A stretch of DNA of 64,000 bases from Bacillota bacterium (GTDB taxonomy: Bacteria; Bacillota; Clostridia; Oscillospirales; Ruminococcaceae): positions 1 to 64,000 of the forward strand of contig JAEWAB010000001.1 of assembly GCA_023391875.1 (NCBI GenBank), written 5' to 3'. Below are positions 15,389 through 24,845 of this stretch, piece by piece (within the stretch, counting starts at the first letter, position 1; every line of letters begins with the position of its first letter). Below the pieces are notes generated by a model. The model was not told the DNA's origin. It searched no databases and was given only the letters and a program-made list of their open reading frames with translations. A program made the translations under genes and the position numbers.

Positions 15389-16705
15389 ATGAGAAAATTC
15401 AGCATAGCGGTATTTTTAAGCTTTATTATAATGCTTATCGCCCCCTTTACCACCGTCTTCGCCGAGTATACGCCGCCGTTTGAGGTAAATGCCGACGCCG
15501 TATATATGGTAAACCTTGATACAGGCACGGTGGTTTACCAGAAGAACGCCAACAAAAAGGAATACCCCGCTTCGCTCACCAAGCTCATCACCACCATTCT
15601 GGCCATGGAGAACACCCAAGACCTTGATAACACGATGGTGAAGTGCACTTCTGCAATATTAGATGAGTTTTACGGCATGAATGCCTCCAATGCGGGAATG
15701 CGTGCGGGCGAGGAGCGTTCGATGCGTGACCTCATCTACTGCATGCTGCTGCCCTCCGCCAATGAGGCCGCCAGCATGGTGGCGGATTATATCGGCGGTG
15801 ACAGAGAGACCTTTATCGATATGATGAACAAAAAGGCGGAAGAGCTCGGCGCCGTGAGTACCCATTTTGTGAACCCCCACGGCCTGCACGACGACGACCA
15901 TTACTCCACCGCACAGGACATATATTTAATCGCCAGATATGCTATGCAGCTGCCCGGTTTTATGGACATGGCTTCGGCTACCACTTACACCCTAAAGCCC
16001 TCTAATAAAAGAGACACAGAATATATTAATACCACAAACAGGCTAATGGTTCCGAGTTCTCCTATTTATGATAAAGATGTGCGCGGTATGAAAACCGGTA
16101 CCACCGATGAAGCAGGAAGATGCTCTGTAACCACTGCTACCAGAGATGGCTATACCTACATGCTGGTGGTAATGAATGCTCCATATAACCCGGAAGAAAC
16201 GAAAGATGAAAACCAAGCGCTTATATTGAGCAAGAATCTGTTCGACTGGGCGTTTAGCAGCTTTGAAGTGAAGGAACTGATCAATACCGAAAACCCCGTT
16301 GGGGAGGTTCCGCTTAAGCTCAACTGGGATAAGGATTTTCTTTACCTGCGTGCAGAAAGCTCGTTTACCGCGCTGGTGCCCAAAAGCACCGGTGAAGGGG
16401 ATATTATTCAGCGCTTAAACATCCCCAAATCTGTGAATGCCCCCATCAAAAAGGGCGATGCCATCGGCACGGTGGAGCTGATGGTAATGGGCGAAAAGGT
16501 GGGCAGCGTAAAGCTCTTGGCCGACGAGGACGCGGCCCGCAGCGAGGTGCTGTACATCCTAGAGGTACTCAAGGCCGCCACCAAGACGGTATGGTTCTAT
16601 GTCGGCATCGGCACCTTTGTCGCGATGCTGCTTGCGATGATCATCGGGTCGATTATCGTCAATCGCCGCAAAAACTCCCGGTTTAACACGCACTCGCGTT
16701 TTTAA
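15389..16705 (+). CDS. dacF: D-alanyl-D-alanine carboxypeptidase (PBP5-type)
   Basis: Trims the terminal D-Ala from peptidoglycan pentapeptides. The three penicillin-binding motifs are in place: Ser62-Leu-Thr-Lys65, Ser123-Ala-Asn125, and Lys235-Thr-Gly. An N-terminal signal peptide ends near VFA (about residue 24). A beta-rich C-terminal PBP5-like domain follows the catalytic domain, and a single transmembrane anchor near the C-terminus (about 400-425) precedes a basic tail. The real start is the ATG at 15389 after TGGAG; a GTG four codons earlier is inside that site. The symbol is by similarity to the dacF/dacA group; the exact orthologue is uncertain. Confidence 0.9.
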   Translation: MRKFSIAVFLSFIIMLIAPFTTVFAEYTPPFEVNADAVYMVNLDTGTVVYQKNANKKEYPASLTKLITTILAMENTQDLDNTMVKCTSAILDEFYGMNASNAGMRAGEERSMRDLIYCMLLPSANEAASMVADYIGGDRETFIDMMNKKAEELGAVSTHFVNPHGLHDDDHYSTAQDIYLIARYAMQLPGFMDMASATTYTLKPSNKRDTEYINTTNRLMVPSSPIYDKDVRGMKTGTTDEAGRCSVTTATRDGYTYMLVVMNAPYNPEETKDENQALILSKNLFDWAFSSFEVKELINTENPVGEVPLKLNWDKDFLYLRAESSFTALVPKSTGEGDIIQRLNIPKSVNAPIKKGDAIGTVELMVMGEKVGSVKLLADEDAARSEVLYILEVLKAATKTVWFYVGIGTFVAMLLAMIIGSIIVNRRKNSRFNTHSRF

Positions 16706-16721
16706 GACATTCGCATAAAAG

Positions 16722-16750
16722 GCCCGCCGGTTTAATGCCGGCGGGCTTTT
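16722..16750. terminator. Bidirectional terminator
   Basis: GCCCGCCGG (16722-16730) pairs perfectly with CCGGCGGGC (16738-16746), with TTTT on the right and AAAA on the left, between convergent genes. Confidence 0.85.
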
Positions 16751-16762
16751 CTCTGTGAAATG

Positions 16763-17869
16763 CTAAACCTCTATACGGTTTTTACCGCTGGTCTTGGCAA
16801 GGTACAGCTTTTCGTCGGCACGCGCAATCAGCGTATCCAGGTCATCCCCCGGCCGATATTGCGCCGCGCCAAAGCTGCAGGTAACCTGAATGCCCTCCGG
16901 GTAACAAAGCTGCTCTATCTGCTGGCGATACCCCTCCAGCATCGCGATCGCCTGCGCTGACGGTACGCCGCACAACAGCAGGATGAACTCCTCCCCACCC
17001 CACCGGAACAGCATATCGGTCTCACACAGATTTTCGCGAACAGTCTCCACAATATCGATGAGAACCTTGTCGCCCATCAGGTGCCCGAAACGGTCATTGA
17101 TGGCCTTAAAATCGTCAATATCAAAGATTGCAAGCGTAAAGGTATCCTCCGCGGCGCTGCAGTCCTCAATGGCGGTGTCAATGCGCACGCTGAGCGTGGC
17201 CCGGTTATAGATGCCCGTCATCGGGTCTATCTTGGAAAGCTGCTCCAGCTTTTTGCCGTTTAAAAACAGCATCTTGCGGTGATACTCGTTGTTGTAGGAG
17301 CCCACGGCCCTAAGAATGATGATAAGCAGCGGGTAAACAGTCGCCGCCAAAAGCTCGTAGGGCTTAATGGTTGAAAAGGAAAGCAGCGCATAAAGGTTAA
17401 ACTCCGCCATGATAACGAGTGCCGTGACCACCCTGCCCATCCAGTAGTTCGGCAACATAAAAACAATCATCAGGATGACAATCAGCCCAAGTATCTGTAC
17501 TAAATAATTGGGCTGCTCGTACAGCCGGCACACGCCCAAAAAAGCCGCCGACGCCAATACCTCCCCCACGCTGTAGAGATAGTAAAACAGGTAATAGCGC
17601 TTGGATTTATGCAGGATATAATAAAAAACAAACAAGCCAAGGCAGACCAGCGCACGGTTCGCCAGTATCAGCAGCAGGTTGTGAGGGTTAGAAACGAGGA
17701 AATAGTCGGCAAAAATAAAAAGAAAGTACAGTATGCCCAAGGCGAATACCGTAAGGCGCGCGTATTTCAGCGACCCGATAATCGCATTCTGCGTATATTC
17801 CCGCTCAAGCTGCTTATCGGTAAACTCCTGCATCCAGTTCAGCTTACCGACCTGATTTTTGTCTTCCAT
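16763..17869 (-). CDS. Membrane diguanylate cyclase (GGDEF)
   Basis: Makes cyclic di-GMP from two GTP. The N-terminal half (residues 40-190) holds about six hydrophobic segments of no named sensor family. The GGDEF domain begins around 210 (DPMTGIYNRATL) and has the active-site signature RWGGEEF, so catalysis is likely. The inhibitory site that usually reads RxxD before this motif is CETD here, so product inhibition through the I-site is probably absent. The ATG at 17869 was chosen; AGAGG lies about ten bases before it, and an upstream TTG is possible. The MshEN-CheX fusion at 25245 could be a responder. Confidence 0.88.
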   Translation of the reverse strand: MEDKNQVGKLNWMQEFTDKQLEREYTQNAIIGSLKYARLTVFALGILYFLFIFADYFLVSNPHNLLLILANRALVCLGLFVFYYILHKSKRYYLFYYLYSVGEVLASAAFLGVCRLYEQPNYLVQILGLIVILMIVFMLPNYWMGRVVTALVIMAEFNLYALLSFSTIKPYELLAATVYPLLIIILRAVGSYNNEYHRKMLFLNGKKLEQLSKIDPMTGIYNRATLSVRIDTAIEDCSAAEDTFTLAIFDIDDFKAINDRFGHLMGDKVLIDIVETVRENLCETDMLFRWGGEEFILLLCGVPSAQAIAMLEGYRQQIEQLCYPEGIQVTCSFGAAQYRPGDDLDTLIARADEKLYLAKTSGKNRIEV

Positions 17870-17959
17870 TGTAATTAAGCCTCTTTTGCTTTTTGTCGTG
17901 GTGTCAATCAATCAGGCTTGAAACTGTAATTAAAATCCTTTCCAATTATTATAGCATAT

Positions 17960-18001
17960 AAAAAGCCGCCAAACAATGCTATTTGTGCATTATTCGGCAG
18001 C
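17960..18001 (-). terminator. Terminator after DUF6076 gene
   Basis: On the minus strand GCTGCC and AATAATGC pair with GCATTGTT and GGCGGC, followed by TTTTTAT, just after the stop codon of the DUF6076 gene. Confidence 0.65.
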
Positions 18002-18047
18002 GTTTTACAATTTTTTTAACGTTAGTCATGTAAGAAATTACAGCATC

Positions 18048-19265
18048 TTACAACTGATAATCGTCCAGCCACGCTCGGAAGTCCTCTTCGCTGACTAGGC
18101 CCTGCGCGCATTGGTCGCGCAGTAGCTTCGCCTTGCTCTTCCACGTGTTAAACTGTTCGTGTGTGATCTTTCCTGACGACATCCTGCCGTGTAACCGCTT
18201 GTACTCTTTGTTGTATATCGCAAGCGGGGGGCACTCATTAAGCTTCTGCGCATACTTGCCGGTTGCGGCGATGGTTTGGCAAGACTTGCTTTCGCCCTGC
18301 GGTATCTTATCGCAGTAATCGGTGGGGTAATTGCCCTTTAACACAAAATAGCGCCCGCAATTTTTGCACCGCTTCATACGCAGGTTCATACGCAGCATCT
18401 GCTCAAACTCCAGCACCAAGGCCTCGTCTAAACGGCTTAATTCGTACTCCACATCCAGTATCGCGGGCAGCGCGATGTTCAGCTCGGTAAAGGTTACCGG
18501 CAGGTCATACGCCTGCTCAAAGCGGTTTGGTGCGGTGCGGCCGACGTTCTGCATATCCTCAAGCGTCTCAAGGTACTTCTTGTAGCGCGCGGCGGGCAGC
18601 GATTCGGTCACGTCGGTGGTAAACGCACACCCGTTTTTTTCGCCCACGCACTTTGCCACCCTGCGGCAGGTGTAATGATAGGTTAAGCTGTGAAAAAGGC
18701 CGGTATTCTGCATCATGCAGTAAAAATAAAACCTGGTGGCGGCAGTGAATTCCTTAATCTCGGCATCATACGGGGTCTCGGCAAAGCAGGCGGCGACAAG
18801 CTCCTTATACTCCTGCTGCAGCTCCAAAAGGTATGCAAAATAGTCCTGAGCGCCCTGCGCGCAAACCTCGGTGAAGGAGGGGGGGAACGCTCTGGTATAA
18901 TGGCTGAGGCTTACCACGCCGCAAACAGCCTTCATGAGTACTTCTTGAAGCGCTTCTCCGGTATACTTCGTTGCCGCGCTCGAAAGCTCGTTTTGGGCGG
19001 CTTGAACGGCCTGCTCAAAGGGTGCCTCTATAAACTCGGCAAGGCCATCTCCCACCGAACAGGCCAATGTCTTTTCACAGAGCGGCTCTCCCGCTTCAAA
19101 GAAGCCCTCGCCGCCGTTTACGGTAAGAAAGAGCAGCTTGTTTTCCGCATCTACCGTCGCGGTATTGCGCAGCGTCGACAGCCTTACATAAGGCGTATCC
19201 GCGCGTTTGTTCCAATATGTCTCGAAGCCTTCCAGCTGTTCTGCATAAGTATTCGGTTGTGCCAT
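18048..19265 (-). CDS. DUF6076 protein with zinc-finger-like tail
   Basis: A 405-residue protein that appears soluble. The C-terminal quarter has a CKNCGRYFVLKGNYPTDYC segment (CxxC...C), then an SCQTIAATGKYAQKL motif, the arrangement typical of DUF6076 and related zinc-ribbon-ended proteins in Clostridia. It continues in a Lys-rich helical tail. The N-terminal two thirds is helical without recognisable motifs. Function unknown; the zinc-like knuckle suggests nucleic-acid or protein binding. The ATG at 19265 has GGAGGA just upstream. It stands alone, ended by its own terminator. Confidence 0.7.
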   Translation of the reverse strand: MAQPNTYAEQLEGFETYWNKRADTPYVRLSTLRNTATVDAENKLLFLTVNGGEGFFEAGEPLCEKTLACSVGDGLAEFIEAPFEQAVQAAQNELSSAATKYTGEALQEVLMKAVCGVVSLSHYTRAFPPSFTEVCAQGAQDYFAYLLELQQEYKELVAACFAETPYDAEIKEFTAATRFYFYCMMQNTGLFHSLTYHYTCRRVAKCVGEKNGCAFTTDVTESLPAARYKKYLETLEDMQNVGRTAPNRFEQAYDLPVTFTELNIALPAILDVEYELSRLDEALVLEFEQMLRMNLRMKRCKNCGRYFVLKGNYPTDYCDKIPQGESKSCQTIAATGKYAQKLNECPPLAIYNKEYKRLHGRMSSGKITHEQFNTWKSKAKLLRDQCAQGLVSEEDFRAWLDDYQL

Positions 19266-19382
19266 AATTCCTCCGGTAGTCAAATGTTAGTCCGACGAAA
19301 ATAAAGTCTGTTGGATTTTCCCGTTTCTATTTTATTGTACCCTTTTCGTGCAGATAACGCAAGGGACTCGACAGAATACAAC

Positions 19383-19417
19383 AAAAGACGACCCAAATTC
19401 AGTCGGATCGTCTTTTT
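19383..19417. terminator. Terminator after gatB
   Basis: A stem with AAAAGACGA/TCGTCTTTTT arms, followed by T on both strands, just after the gatB stop codon; it ends the aspS-gatCAB transcript. Confidence 0.75.
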
Positions 19418-19425
19418 CAATGATT

Positions 19426-20844
19426 CTATTGTTTTGCAATCAGCTCGGCGAGCAGCTTTTCGGCGGCGGCGGCGTCTGCCCTGCCCTTGGTCGCGCGCAT
19501 CACCGCGCCAAGGATGGCCTTGAGCGCCTTCTCCTTGCCCGCAAGATAATCCTTTACGGCTGCAGGGTTCGCTGCAATGGCCTCCGTGCAGTGGGTGCGC
19601 AGCGCATCCTCGGTAAGCCCCGCCATATCCTCCTGCGAGAGCAATGCGGTCGCCGGTTTGCCGGTTTCAAGCATCTTATCCAGCGTGGATTTCGCCATGC
19701 CCATGTTGATTTTGCCGCCCTCGAGCAGGCTTATCAGCTCCGTAAGCATATCGGCGGTTACCGAAAGTGCAAGCTCCTCCTTGGCCACCTCGGTGGAAAG
19801 CACCTTGAAGATCTGCCCCACAATAAAGTTGGAGGCGGTTTTGGGGCTTTGTATCTTCTGGGCCACCGCGTCAAAATACTCGGCGACCTTACGGTATCTC
19901 ACAATCAGCTGTGCGTCGGCCTCGGGGATGCCATAATCGATGATATAACGTGCGAGCTTCTGCTCCGGCAGCTCCGGCAGCTTTTTGCGAAGCCTTGAGA
20001 TGTCTTCCGGACTGGTCTGGATGGTGACGAGGTCCGGCTCGCGGAAGTAGCGGTAGTCGTGCGCATCCTCTTTGCCGCGCATGGCCTCGGTCTCGCCGGT
20101 CTCGGTGTTGTAGCGCCGGGTTTCCTGTACGACCTTCTCGCCGCTCTCCAGCAGGTCTACCTGCCGCTCAAACTCATACTGCAGTGCCTTCGCCATAAAG
20201 GCAAAGGAGTTCATGTTCTTGATTTCGGCGCGTGTGCCGAGCTTCTCGTCGCCCTGCTTGCGCACTGAGATGTTCACATCACAGCGCAGCGAGCCCTCCT
20301 GCATCTTTACGTCCGAAACGCCGATGTATTTCATGATAAGCTGCAGCTTCTCGACATACTCGATGGCTTCGTCGATGCTGCGGATATCCGGCTCGGTAAC
20401 GATCTCGATCAGCGGCACGCCGCCGCGGTTGTAGTCTACGTAGGTGTCCCCGCGCTCGTGCACCAGCTTGCCCGCGTCCTCTTCAATATGGATGCGCGTG
20501 ATGTTGATGCGCTTGCCGGAGGAAAGGGTGATATACCCCCTCTGGCAGAGCGGCTTATCGTACTGCGAAACCTGATAGGCCTTCGGCAGGTCGGGGTAAA
20601 CATAGTTTTTACGGTCCATCTTTGAGATGGGGCTGATCTCACAGTTGGTGGCAAGCCCCGCTAAGATAGCGTAATCCACCACCTTGCGGTTGAGCTTTGG
20701 CAGTGTGCCGGGCAAGCCGATGCAGATGGGGCAGCAGTTGGTGTTTGGCTCTGCGCCGAACGCCGTGGTGCAGCCGCAGAATATCTTAGTGTCGGTGGAA
20801 AGCTCGATGTGGGTTTCAAGCCCTGCAACCAATTCGTAGCTCAT
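19426..20844 (-). CDS. gatB: Asp/Glu-tRNA amidotransferase subunit B
   Basis: Kinase and tRNA-binding subunit of GatCAB, which converts Glu-tRNA(Gln) and Asp-tRNA(Asn) to the amidated forms. 472 residues, starting ELVAGLETHIEL and containing CPICIGLPG, KMDRKNYVYPDLPK, RIHIEEDAGK and NRGGVPLIEIVTEPD, all hallmarks of GatB. A GatB/YqeY helical domain covers about 330-470. Its start overlaps the gatA stop codon by four bases, so translation is coupled. It is the last gene of aspS-gatC-gatA-gatB. Confidence 0.96.
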   Translation of the reverse strand: MSYELVAGLETHIELSTDTKIFCGCTTAFGAEPNTNCCPICIGLPGTLPKLNRKVVDYAILAGLATNCEISPISKMDRKNYVYPDLPKAYQVSQYDKPLCQRGYITLSSGKRINITRIHIEEDAGKLVHERGDTYVDYNRGGVPLIEIVTEPDIRSIDEAIEYVEKLQLIMKYIGVSDVKMQEGSLRCDVNISVRKQGDEKLGTRAEIKNMNSFAFMAKALQYEFERQVDLLESGEKVVQETRRYNTETGETEAMRGKEDAHDYRYFREPDLVTIQTSPEDISRLRKKLPELPEQKLARYIIDYGIPEADAQLIVRYRKVAEYFDAVAQKIQSPKTASNFIVGQIFKVLSTEVAKEELALSVTADMLTELISLLEGGKINMGMAKSTLDKMLETGKPATALLSQEDMAGLTEDALRTHCTEAIAANPAAVKDYLAGKEKALKAILGAVMRATKGRADAAAAEKLLAELIAKQ

Positions 20845-22316
20845 AGTCTTACCCCCAAATCTAAATCCTTATAGATTTCGGCGCACTTCTCGCTTTCAAA
20901 GTGGTAAGCCGCCCGAAGGATCGTGCTTTCGCAGAAGGTGTTGCCGATAAGCTGCATGCCGATGGGCAGCCCCTTGGCGTCGAAGCCGCAGGGGATGGAA
21001 ACGGCGGGCAGCCCCGCAATATTGATGGGCACGGTACAGATATCGGTGAGGTAGGTTTCGACCTGATCCTTTGAGGTGAAGTTGAGCTCAAACGCCGTCA
21101 TGGGCACGGTGGGCGCGAGGATGACGTCGCAGGCCTCAAACGCGCTGCGGAACGCCTTGACGATGCTGCCGCGCAGGTTCTGCGCCTTCTTATAGTAGGC
21201 GTCGTAATAGCCCGAGCTCAGCACATAGGTACCGAGCAGGATGCGGCGCTTTACCTCGGCGCCGAAGCCCTCGCTGCGGGTTTTGCAGATCATCTCGTGC
21301 ACCGAGTTGTAGCTCTGGGCACGGTAGCCGTAACGGATGCCGTCGTAGCGGCCGAGGTTGGAGGAAGCCTCCGCGCAGGCCAGAATATAGTACACCGGCA
21401 GGGCGTACTTCAGAATAGGCAGGTTAAAGTAAACGATCTCGGCGCCCATGCGCTCGTAGGTTTTAACGGCGTTCTCCAGCGCTGCCTTTACATCGTCGCG
21501 GATACCGTCGAAGTACTCGCGCGCAACGCCGATGCGCATGCCCTTGATGTCACCGCTAAGCTTATCCGCCGTGGTTTCCTTCGCACCGCTGGAGGTGGAG
21601 TCCATCTCATCCTTGCCCGAGATGGCGTCAAACACCAGCGCCGCGTCCTCTACGGTCGCGGTGATGGGGCCGATCTGGTCGAGGCTGGAGGCGTAGGCGA
21701 TAAGGCCGTAGCGCGAAACGGCGCCGTAGCTCGGCTTTAAGCCGACAAGGCCGCAAAAGCTTGCGGGCTGGCGGATGGAACCACCCGTATCGGAGCCAAG
21801 CCCGAACACGGCAAGGTTGCCGCCCACCGCGGACGCAACACCACCCGAGCTACCGCCCGCAACGTGCGCCTGATTGTACGGGTTGAGCGCGCCGCCGAAG
21901 CAGGAGGTCTCGCAGGAGGAGCCCATCGCGAACTCGTCCATGTTGGTTTTACCCAGAAGTACGGAGTTCTGGCCCTTGAGCGTCTTCCACACCGTCGCGT
22001 CGTAGATGGGCACATAGCCCTTTAAGATATTGGAGCAACAGGTGGTTTCAATGCCATCTGTTGAGATGTTATCCTTGAGCGTCATAGGAATGCCTTCAAG
22101 CAGCGAGATTTTCTCACCGGCCTGCAGTTTTTTATCCACTGCCGCGGCGGCTGCCAGCGCCTTTGCAGGGGTTTTATTCACATAGGCATTCAGCTTTGCG
22201 TTATCCGACTCTATCTTATCGATATATTTTTGAGTAAGCTCGGTGCACGAAAGCTCTTTCTTTGTTAAGAGATCGTGCAGGCGGCGTATCCTGCTTTCGT
22301 TTCTCTGCATTTTCAT
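20841..22316 (-). CDS. gatA: Asp/Glu-tRNA amidotransferase subunit A
   Basis: The glutaminase/amidase subunit of GatCAB, which supplies ammonia. The amidase signature is complete: Lys in PMTLKDNI, then GGSSGGVASAVG and the SDTGGSIRQPASFCG segment bearing the cis-Ser and nucleophile Ser. The mature length is about 491 residues, normal for GatA. The ATG at 22316 follows GAAAGGG six bases earlier; an in-frame TTG two codons upstream is less likely. gatC precedes it by 31 bases. Confidence 0.96.
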   Translation of the reverse strand: MKMQRNESRIRRLHDLLTKKELSCTELTQKYIDKIESDNAKLNAYVNKTPAKALAAAAAVDKKLQAGEKISLLEGIPMTLKDNISTDGIETTCCSNILKGYVPIYDATVWKTLKGQNSVLLGKTNMDEFAMGSSCETSCFGGALNPYNQAHVAGGSSGGVASAVGGNLAVFGLGSDTGGSIRQPASFCGLVGLKPSYGAVSRYGLIAYASSLDQIGPITATVEDAALVFDAISGKDEMDSTSSGAKETTADKLSGDIKGMRIGVAREYFDGIRDDVKAALENAVKTYERMGAEIVYFNLPILKYALPVYYILACAEASSNLGRYDGIRYGYRAQSYNSVHEMICKTRSEGFGAEVKRRILLGTYVLSSGYYDAYYKKAQNLRGSIVKAFRSAFEACDVILAPTVPMTAFELNFTSKDQVETYLTDICTVPINIAGLPAVSIPCGFDAKGLPIGMQLIGNTFCESTILRAAYHFESEKCAEIYKDLDLGVRL

Positions 22317-22347
22317 AACCAACCCTTTCCGATTAAAGATGCAACGG

Positions 22348-22629
22348 CTACATGCGCTTTTTTACGGGGAAATAACCGTTTTCGCCGCCGTTTACGTTCT
22401 TTAGGATGAGGGAACGGTCGTAAGAAGGTACTACCGCATCCTCCCTGAACACGTTGGAAAGGTTATTGATATTGTCAAACTCCTCGGCAGATTCGCCTAC
22501 GGCGTTGATGGTGTCGGCAAACGCGATAATGCCCGCCATATCCTCGGTAAGCTTGTCCAGCTCCTCCTCGTCCACCCACAGCTTGGAGAGCAGCGCGATG
22601 TCGAGAATCTCTTCTTTGGTTACTGCCAT
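22348..22629 (-). CDS. gatC: Asp/Glu-tRNA amidotransferase subunit C
   Basis: A small (93-residue) helical subunit that stabilises GatA-GatB. It has the normal N-terminal helix with AL(L)SKLWVDEEELDKLTEDMAG, followed by an FREDAVVPSYDR segment equivalent to the LRxDxxxxSLxR element of the family and an NGYFPV ending. The ATG follows AAGGAGA. It lies 20 bases after aspS, consistent with one operon. Confidence 0.93.
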   Translation of the reverse strand: MAVTKEEILDIALLSKLWVDEEELDKLTEDMAGIIAFADTINAVGESAEEFDNINNLSNVFREDAVVPSYDRSLILKNVNGGENGYFPVKKRM

Positions 22630-22649
22630 AGCTTTATCTCCTTCTCCGC

Positions 22650-24398
22650 CTAGCGAAGCTTGATATGCACCTCGCGAAGCTGTTTCTCGGTTACCTCACA
22701 GGGGGAGCCCATCATCAGGTCCTGCGCGTTGCTGTTCATGGGGAACGCGATAACCTCGCGAATGTTCTCCTCTTCCGTAATCAGCATCACCATACGGTCG
22801 ATGCCGGGCGCCATGCCCGCGTGGGGCGGCGCGCCGTATTTAAACGCGGTGTAAAGGCTCGAAAACTTCTCTTTGATGGTCTCTTCGGTATAGCCCGCGA
22901 TCTCAAACGCCTTTACCATGATATCCAGGTCGTGGTTTCGTACCGCGCCGGAGGAAAGCTCCACGCCGTTGCACACGATGTCGTACTGGTAAGCGAGCAC
23001 GTCGAGCGGGTTCTTGTTAAGAAGCGCATCTAAGCCGCCCTGCGGCATCGAGAACGGGTTATGGGTAAAGGCCGGCTCGCCGGTCTCTTCATCCAGCTCA
23101 AACATCGGGAAATCCACCACAAAGCACATGCGGAAGGATTCTTTATCAATAAGGTTCAGGCGATTACCAAGCTCGGTGCGAATCTGCCCCGCAAGCTTGG
23201 GTGCCTCGTTCTTCGTATCGGCAATAAAGAACAGCACGCACCCGGGCTTTAATCCCGCGCGTGCCTTCAACTCCTCACGCTGCGCTTCACTTAAGAACTT
23301 ATTGATGGGGCCGAGGTAATTCATCTCGTCGTCCACCTTGATATAGCCGAGGCCCTTCATGCCGATGGAGAGCGCGAAGCTGAGCATGTTCTCAAAAAAG
23401 CTCTTGGGCTGCGACCCGCAGTTTTCTACATTGATGGCGCGAACGGTCTTGCCGCGGAAGGGGGCAAAATCACTCTCTATAAACATATCGCTGATATCGA
23501 TAATCTCCAGCGGGTTGCGCAGGTCGGGCTTATCGCTGCCGTATTTGAGCATCGCGTCCGCATAGGTGATGCGCGGGAAGGGTGCCTCGTATACCTTTTT
23601 ATCGGTAAACTTGGCGAAGGTGGTGTAAAGTACCTCTTCGGCAATTGCGAAAACATCCTCCTGCGTTGCGAAGGCCATCTCGAAATCGAGCTGATAAAAC
23701 TCGCCGGGCGAGCGGTCGGCCCTTGCATCCTCGTCGCGGAAGCAGGGGGCGATCTGGAAGTAACGGTCAAAGCCCGACACCATGAGCAGCTGCTTAAAGA
23801 GCTGCGGCGCCTGCGGCAGCGCGTAGAACTTGCCCTGATGCTTGCGGCTGGGGATTAAATAATCGCGTGCACCCTCGGGCGACGAGGCCGTGAGGATGGG
23901 GGTTTGTATCTCTAAAAAGCCCATATCGGTCATCTTGCCGCGCAAGAAGGAGATGATATTGGAACGCTTGATGATATTATCGTGAACCTTCGGGTTTCGC
24001 AGGTCGAGGTAGCGGTATTTCAGGCGCAGCTCCTCCTTGGTCTCTTTGGAGGCATCCACCTCAAAGGGGAGCATGGAAAGCGCCTTGCCCAGTACCTCCA
24101 AGCGCTCGGCCATAACCTCGATGGTGCCGGTGGCAATCTTGGGGTTGTAGGTATCTTCATCGCGCCTAATAACCGGCCCGCTGACGGTTACAGTGCATTC
24201 CTTGGTGACATTCTCCAGCATCGCGTCGTCTTTTATAACCACCTGAACCACGCCGTATTGGTCGCGCAGGTCTAAAAACAGGATACCGCCGTGGTCGCGG
24301 ATATTCGCTACCCATCCCGCCACCGAAACGTTACTGCCGATGTCCTTCTCGCCCAATTCGCCGCATGTGTGTGTTCGATACCTGTTTACCGAAATCAT
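22650..24398 (-). CDS. aspS: Aspartyl-tRNA synthetase
   Basis: Class II synthetase of the bacterial type, about 582 residues. An OB-fold anticodon domain (about 1-110) is followed by the catalytic core with motif 2 (FRDEDARADRSPGEFYQLDFEMAF) and motif 3 (GMAPGIDRMVML), and the bacterial insertion domain (GAD) lies between 290 and 410. Sharing a transcript with gatCAB suggests that this enzyme may charge both tRNA(Asp) and tRNA(Asn), with GatCAB amidating the latter; discriminating ability cannot be decided by eye. The ATG at 24398 has GAGAGGG upstream. Confidence 0.96.
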   Translation of the reverse strand: MISVNRYRTHTCGELGEKDIGSNVSVAGWVANIRDHGGILFLDLRDQYGVVQVVIKDDAMLENVTKECTVTVSGPVIRRDEDTYNPKIATGTIEVMAERLEVLGKALSMLPFEVDASKETKEELRLKYRYLDLRNPKVHDNIIKRSNIISFLRGKMTDMGFLEIQTPILTASSPEGARDYLIPSRKHQGKFYALPQAPQLFKQLLMVSGFDRYFQIAPCFRDEDARADRSPGEFYQLDFEMAFATQEDVFAIAEEVLYTTFAKFTDKKVYEAPFPRITYADAMLKYGSDKPDLRNPLEIIDISDMFIESDFAPFRGKTVRAINVENCGSQPKSFFENMLSFALSIGMKGLGYIKVDDEMNYLGPINKFLSEAQREELKARAGLKPGCVLFFIADTKNEAPKLAGQIRTELGNRLNLIDKESFRMCFVVDFPMFELDEETGEPAFTHNPFSMPQGGLDALLNKNPLDVLAYQYDIVCNGVELSSGAVRNHDLDIMVKAFEIAGYTEETIKEKFSSLYTAFKYGAPPHAGMAPGIDRMVMLITEEENIREVIAFPMNSNAQDLMMGSPCEVTEKQLREVHIKLR

Positions 24399-24574
24399 TG
24401 TTTCACTACCCTCTCGCAAGCTTGTATGATGATAAAGCCAAATTTAATAATAATATATTTTAGTTTCACCTGCAATCACGCAGGCCAACAATTTCACGCG
24501 AAAAGTTAACTACCGTAAAAAATTTACGTTATCCTATTGCTGTTGTAATGCGAAAAAGCGCTGAAGTTTTACAA

Positions 24575-24613
24575 AAAAGCGCAAAGGCACCCAAAAAAAG
24601 AGAGCGCCTTTGC
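24575..24613 (-). terminator. Promoter-proximal terminator hairpin in aspS leader
   Basis: Minus-strand GCAAAGGCGCTC (24613-24602) pairs with GGGTGCCTTTGC (24592-24581), two G-U pairs, followed by GCTTTTTT. It begins within a few bases of the predicted transcription start and lies about 180 bases before aspS. It may attenuate the aspS-gatCAB operon or simply insulate it. No T-box landmarks are seen. Confidence 0.55.
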
Positions 24614-24623
24614 CACCCTTTTT

Positions 24624-24652
24624 ATGTTACTACACTATGAATTTGTTGTCAA
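24624..24652 (-). promoter_or_regulatory. Promoter of aspS-gatCAB operon
   Basis: Minus-strand TTGACA (24652-24647), 17-base spacer, TAACAT (24629-24624). The remaining gap to the response-regulator gene (24653-24845) shows nothing else apart from an AT-rich stretch. Confidence 0.65.
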
Positions 24653-24845
24653 GGCAAAAATGCTCCGTAAAGCCGTGCGGCGGTCGTATTTCCGGTAAAG
24701 CGATTTACAGGCTCTCGTTATTGATTTTTCGCGTAATAATGCCATTTTCTAGCGACTTTTTGTTGAAAAATCTGTTTATGTAGTGTAGAATAAAAGATAA
24801 TAGGGAGCGAATAGAAACTAACGGAAAGAGAGCGAGCAAACACCT

